From Anaerobacillus sp. (GTDB taxonomy: Bacteria; Bacillota; Bacilli; Bacillales_H; Anaerobacillaceae): a stretch of DNA of 5,548 bases. The notes beneath the pieces were generated by a model that was given only the letters and a program-made list of their open reading frames with translations, was not told the origin of the DNA and made no database searches. A program made the translations under genes and the position numbers. The stretch covers positions 1 to 5,548 of the forward strand of contig SKOL01000702.1 of NCBI GenBank assembly GCA_007120055.1, written 5' to 3'. This document shows, piece after piece, positions 5,222 to 5,548 of the stretch. Each line of letters begins with the position of its first letter. The stretch's first letter is position 1.

Positions 5222-5548
5222 TTAGTTTCCTCCTTTATCACGGTTTTCAAACCATGTTCTGAACTTGTCTTTACCTTTACTTAGTTCAGGAAGGTCACGA
5301 ATATCTGTCCATAGCTTCACTGGTCCTGGCCCATTTGTAATAAAGCCATTGTTTGAATAAGGACCCATGACCGATGGAGCAGTTTTTGTTCCCATATTAT
5401 AAATACTTGGGGAAGACGCGGCAAAAGCGTAACCTTTCATAGCTAACTTTTCAGCAAAAGGAGCTTTTCCTTCTTGTTCGACCATCATTCTACGATGTTC
5501 AATTAATAAATTGTGTAACGGAATTTTTACAGGGCACACATCTGTACA
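5222..5548 (-). CDS. lutB: L-lactate utilisation iron-sulfur protein LutB, C-terminal part (cut by window edge)
   Basis: Only the last 108 codons are inside the window; the gene continues beyond 5548. LutB is the iron-sulfur subunit of LutABC and carries two 4Fe-4S clusters. The visible part opens with CTDVCPVKIPLHNLLIEHRR, which holds the last Cys residues of the second cluster motif (C1 and C5 of this fragment). It continues into the LutB C-terminal domain with SPSIYNMGT, MGPYSNNGFITNGPGPVKLW and TDIRDLPELSKGKDKFRTWF. The reading frame is open to the edge. A GTG at 5539 inside the CxxxC motif is not a start, because the motif needs the residues before it. The lutC ribosome binding site lies within the last codons. 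A lutA gene is expected upstream, outside the window. Confidence 0.95.
   Translation of the reverse strand, partial: CTDVCPVKIPLHNLLIEHRRMMVEQEGKAPFAEKLAMKGYAFAASSPSIYNMGTKTAPSVMGPYSNNGFITNGPGPVKLWTDIRDLPELSKGKDKFRTWFENRDKGGN
5229..5236 (-). promoter_or_regulatory. Ribosome binding site of lutC inside the lutB 3' end
   Basis: AAAGGAGG on the minus strand lies 8 nt before the ATG at 5220 and fixes that start. It sits in the last codons of lutB, so ribosomes ending lutB at 5222 would be placed to restart on lutC. Confidence 0.85.

Noticed and set aside
5222..5539. Separate 105-residue protein starting at GTG 5539
   Set aside because: The frame stays open to the window edge, and the preceding codons complete the CTDVCP iron-sulfur motif of LutB, so this is an internal GTG.

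Overview
The window comes from a low-GC, endospore-forming member of the Bacillota, most likely a Bacillaceae species. The evidence is the AT-rich base composition, strong AAGGAG-type ribosome binding sites, a gene for a prespore regulator of the RsfA family behind a near-perfect sigma-F promoter, and a lutB-lutC pair of the Bacillus type. A respiratory ammonifying nitrite reductase points to a facultative or anaerobic lifestyle. A relative of Anaerobacillus or an alkaliphilic Bacillus would fit, but that is inference.

Layout from left to right. (1) An OmpR/PhoB-type response regulator (+, 4-735) with no histidine kinase after it. (2) A 324-bp gap with a weak terminator candidate, an array of ATGTA words mostly 21-22 bp apart, a perfect TATAAT -10 box with a poor -35, and an inverted repeat in the leader. 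(3) nrfA (+, 1060-2421), a pentaheme cytochrome c nitrite reductase made as a lipoprotein, closed by a 15-bp-stem terminator that works in both directions. (4) A small SAM-dependent methyltransferase of unknown substrate (-, 2545-3141), probably starting at TTG. (5) A 470-bp gap with a 134-bp nested inverted-repeat element (3164-3297), a second pair of AAATGTAA words, short direct repeats and the sigma-F promoter. (6) An rsfA-like gene (+, 3624-4301). (7) A 125-nt three-tier hairpin (4308-4432) between convergent genes. (8) lutC (-, 4501-5220) and the 3' end of lutB (-, 5222 to the edge), one base apart.

How they may work together: LutABC oxidises L-lactate and NrfA reduces nitrite to ammonium, so donor and acceptor reactions of an anaerobic respiratory lifestyle lie near each other, although each is its own transcription unit. 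nrfA has no nrfH beside it, so its lipid anchor may take over the membrane attachment that NrfH normally gives. The response regulator just upstream is a reasonable but unproven candidate to bind the repeat array. RsfA belongs to the sporulation programme and looks unrelated to its neighbours.

The points most worth a second look are the lone lipoprotein NrfA with Asn at a usual calcium-ligand position, the repeat array in front of it, and the nested inverted-repeat element at 3164-3297.
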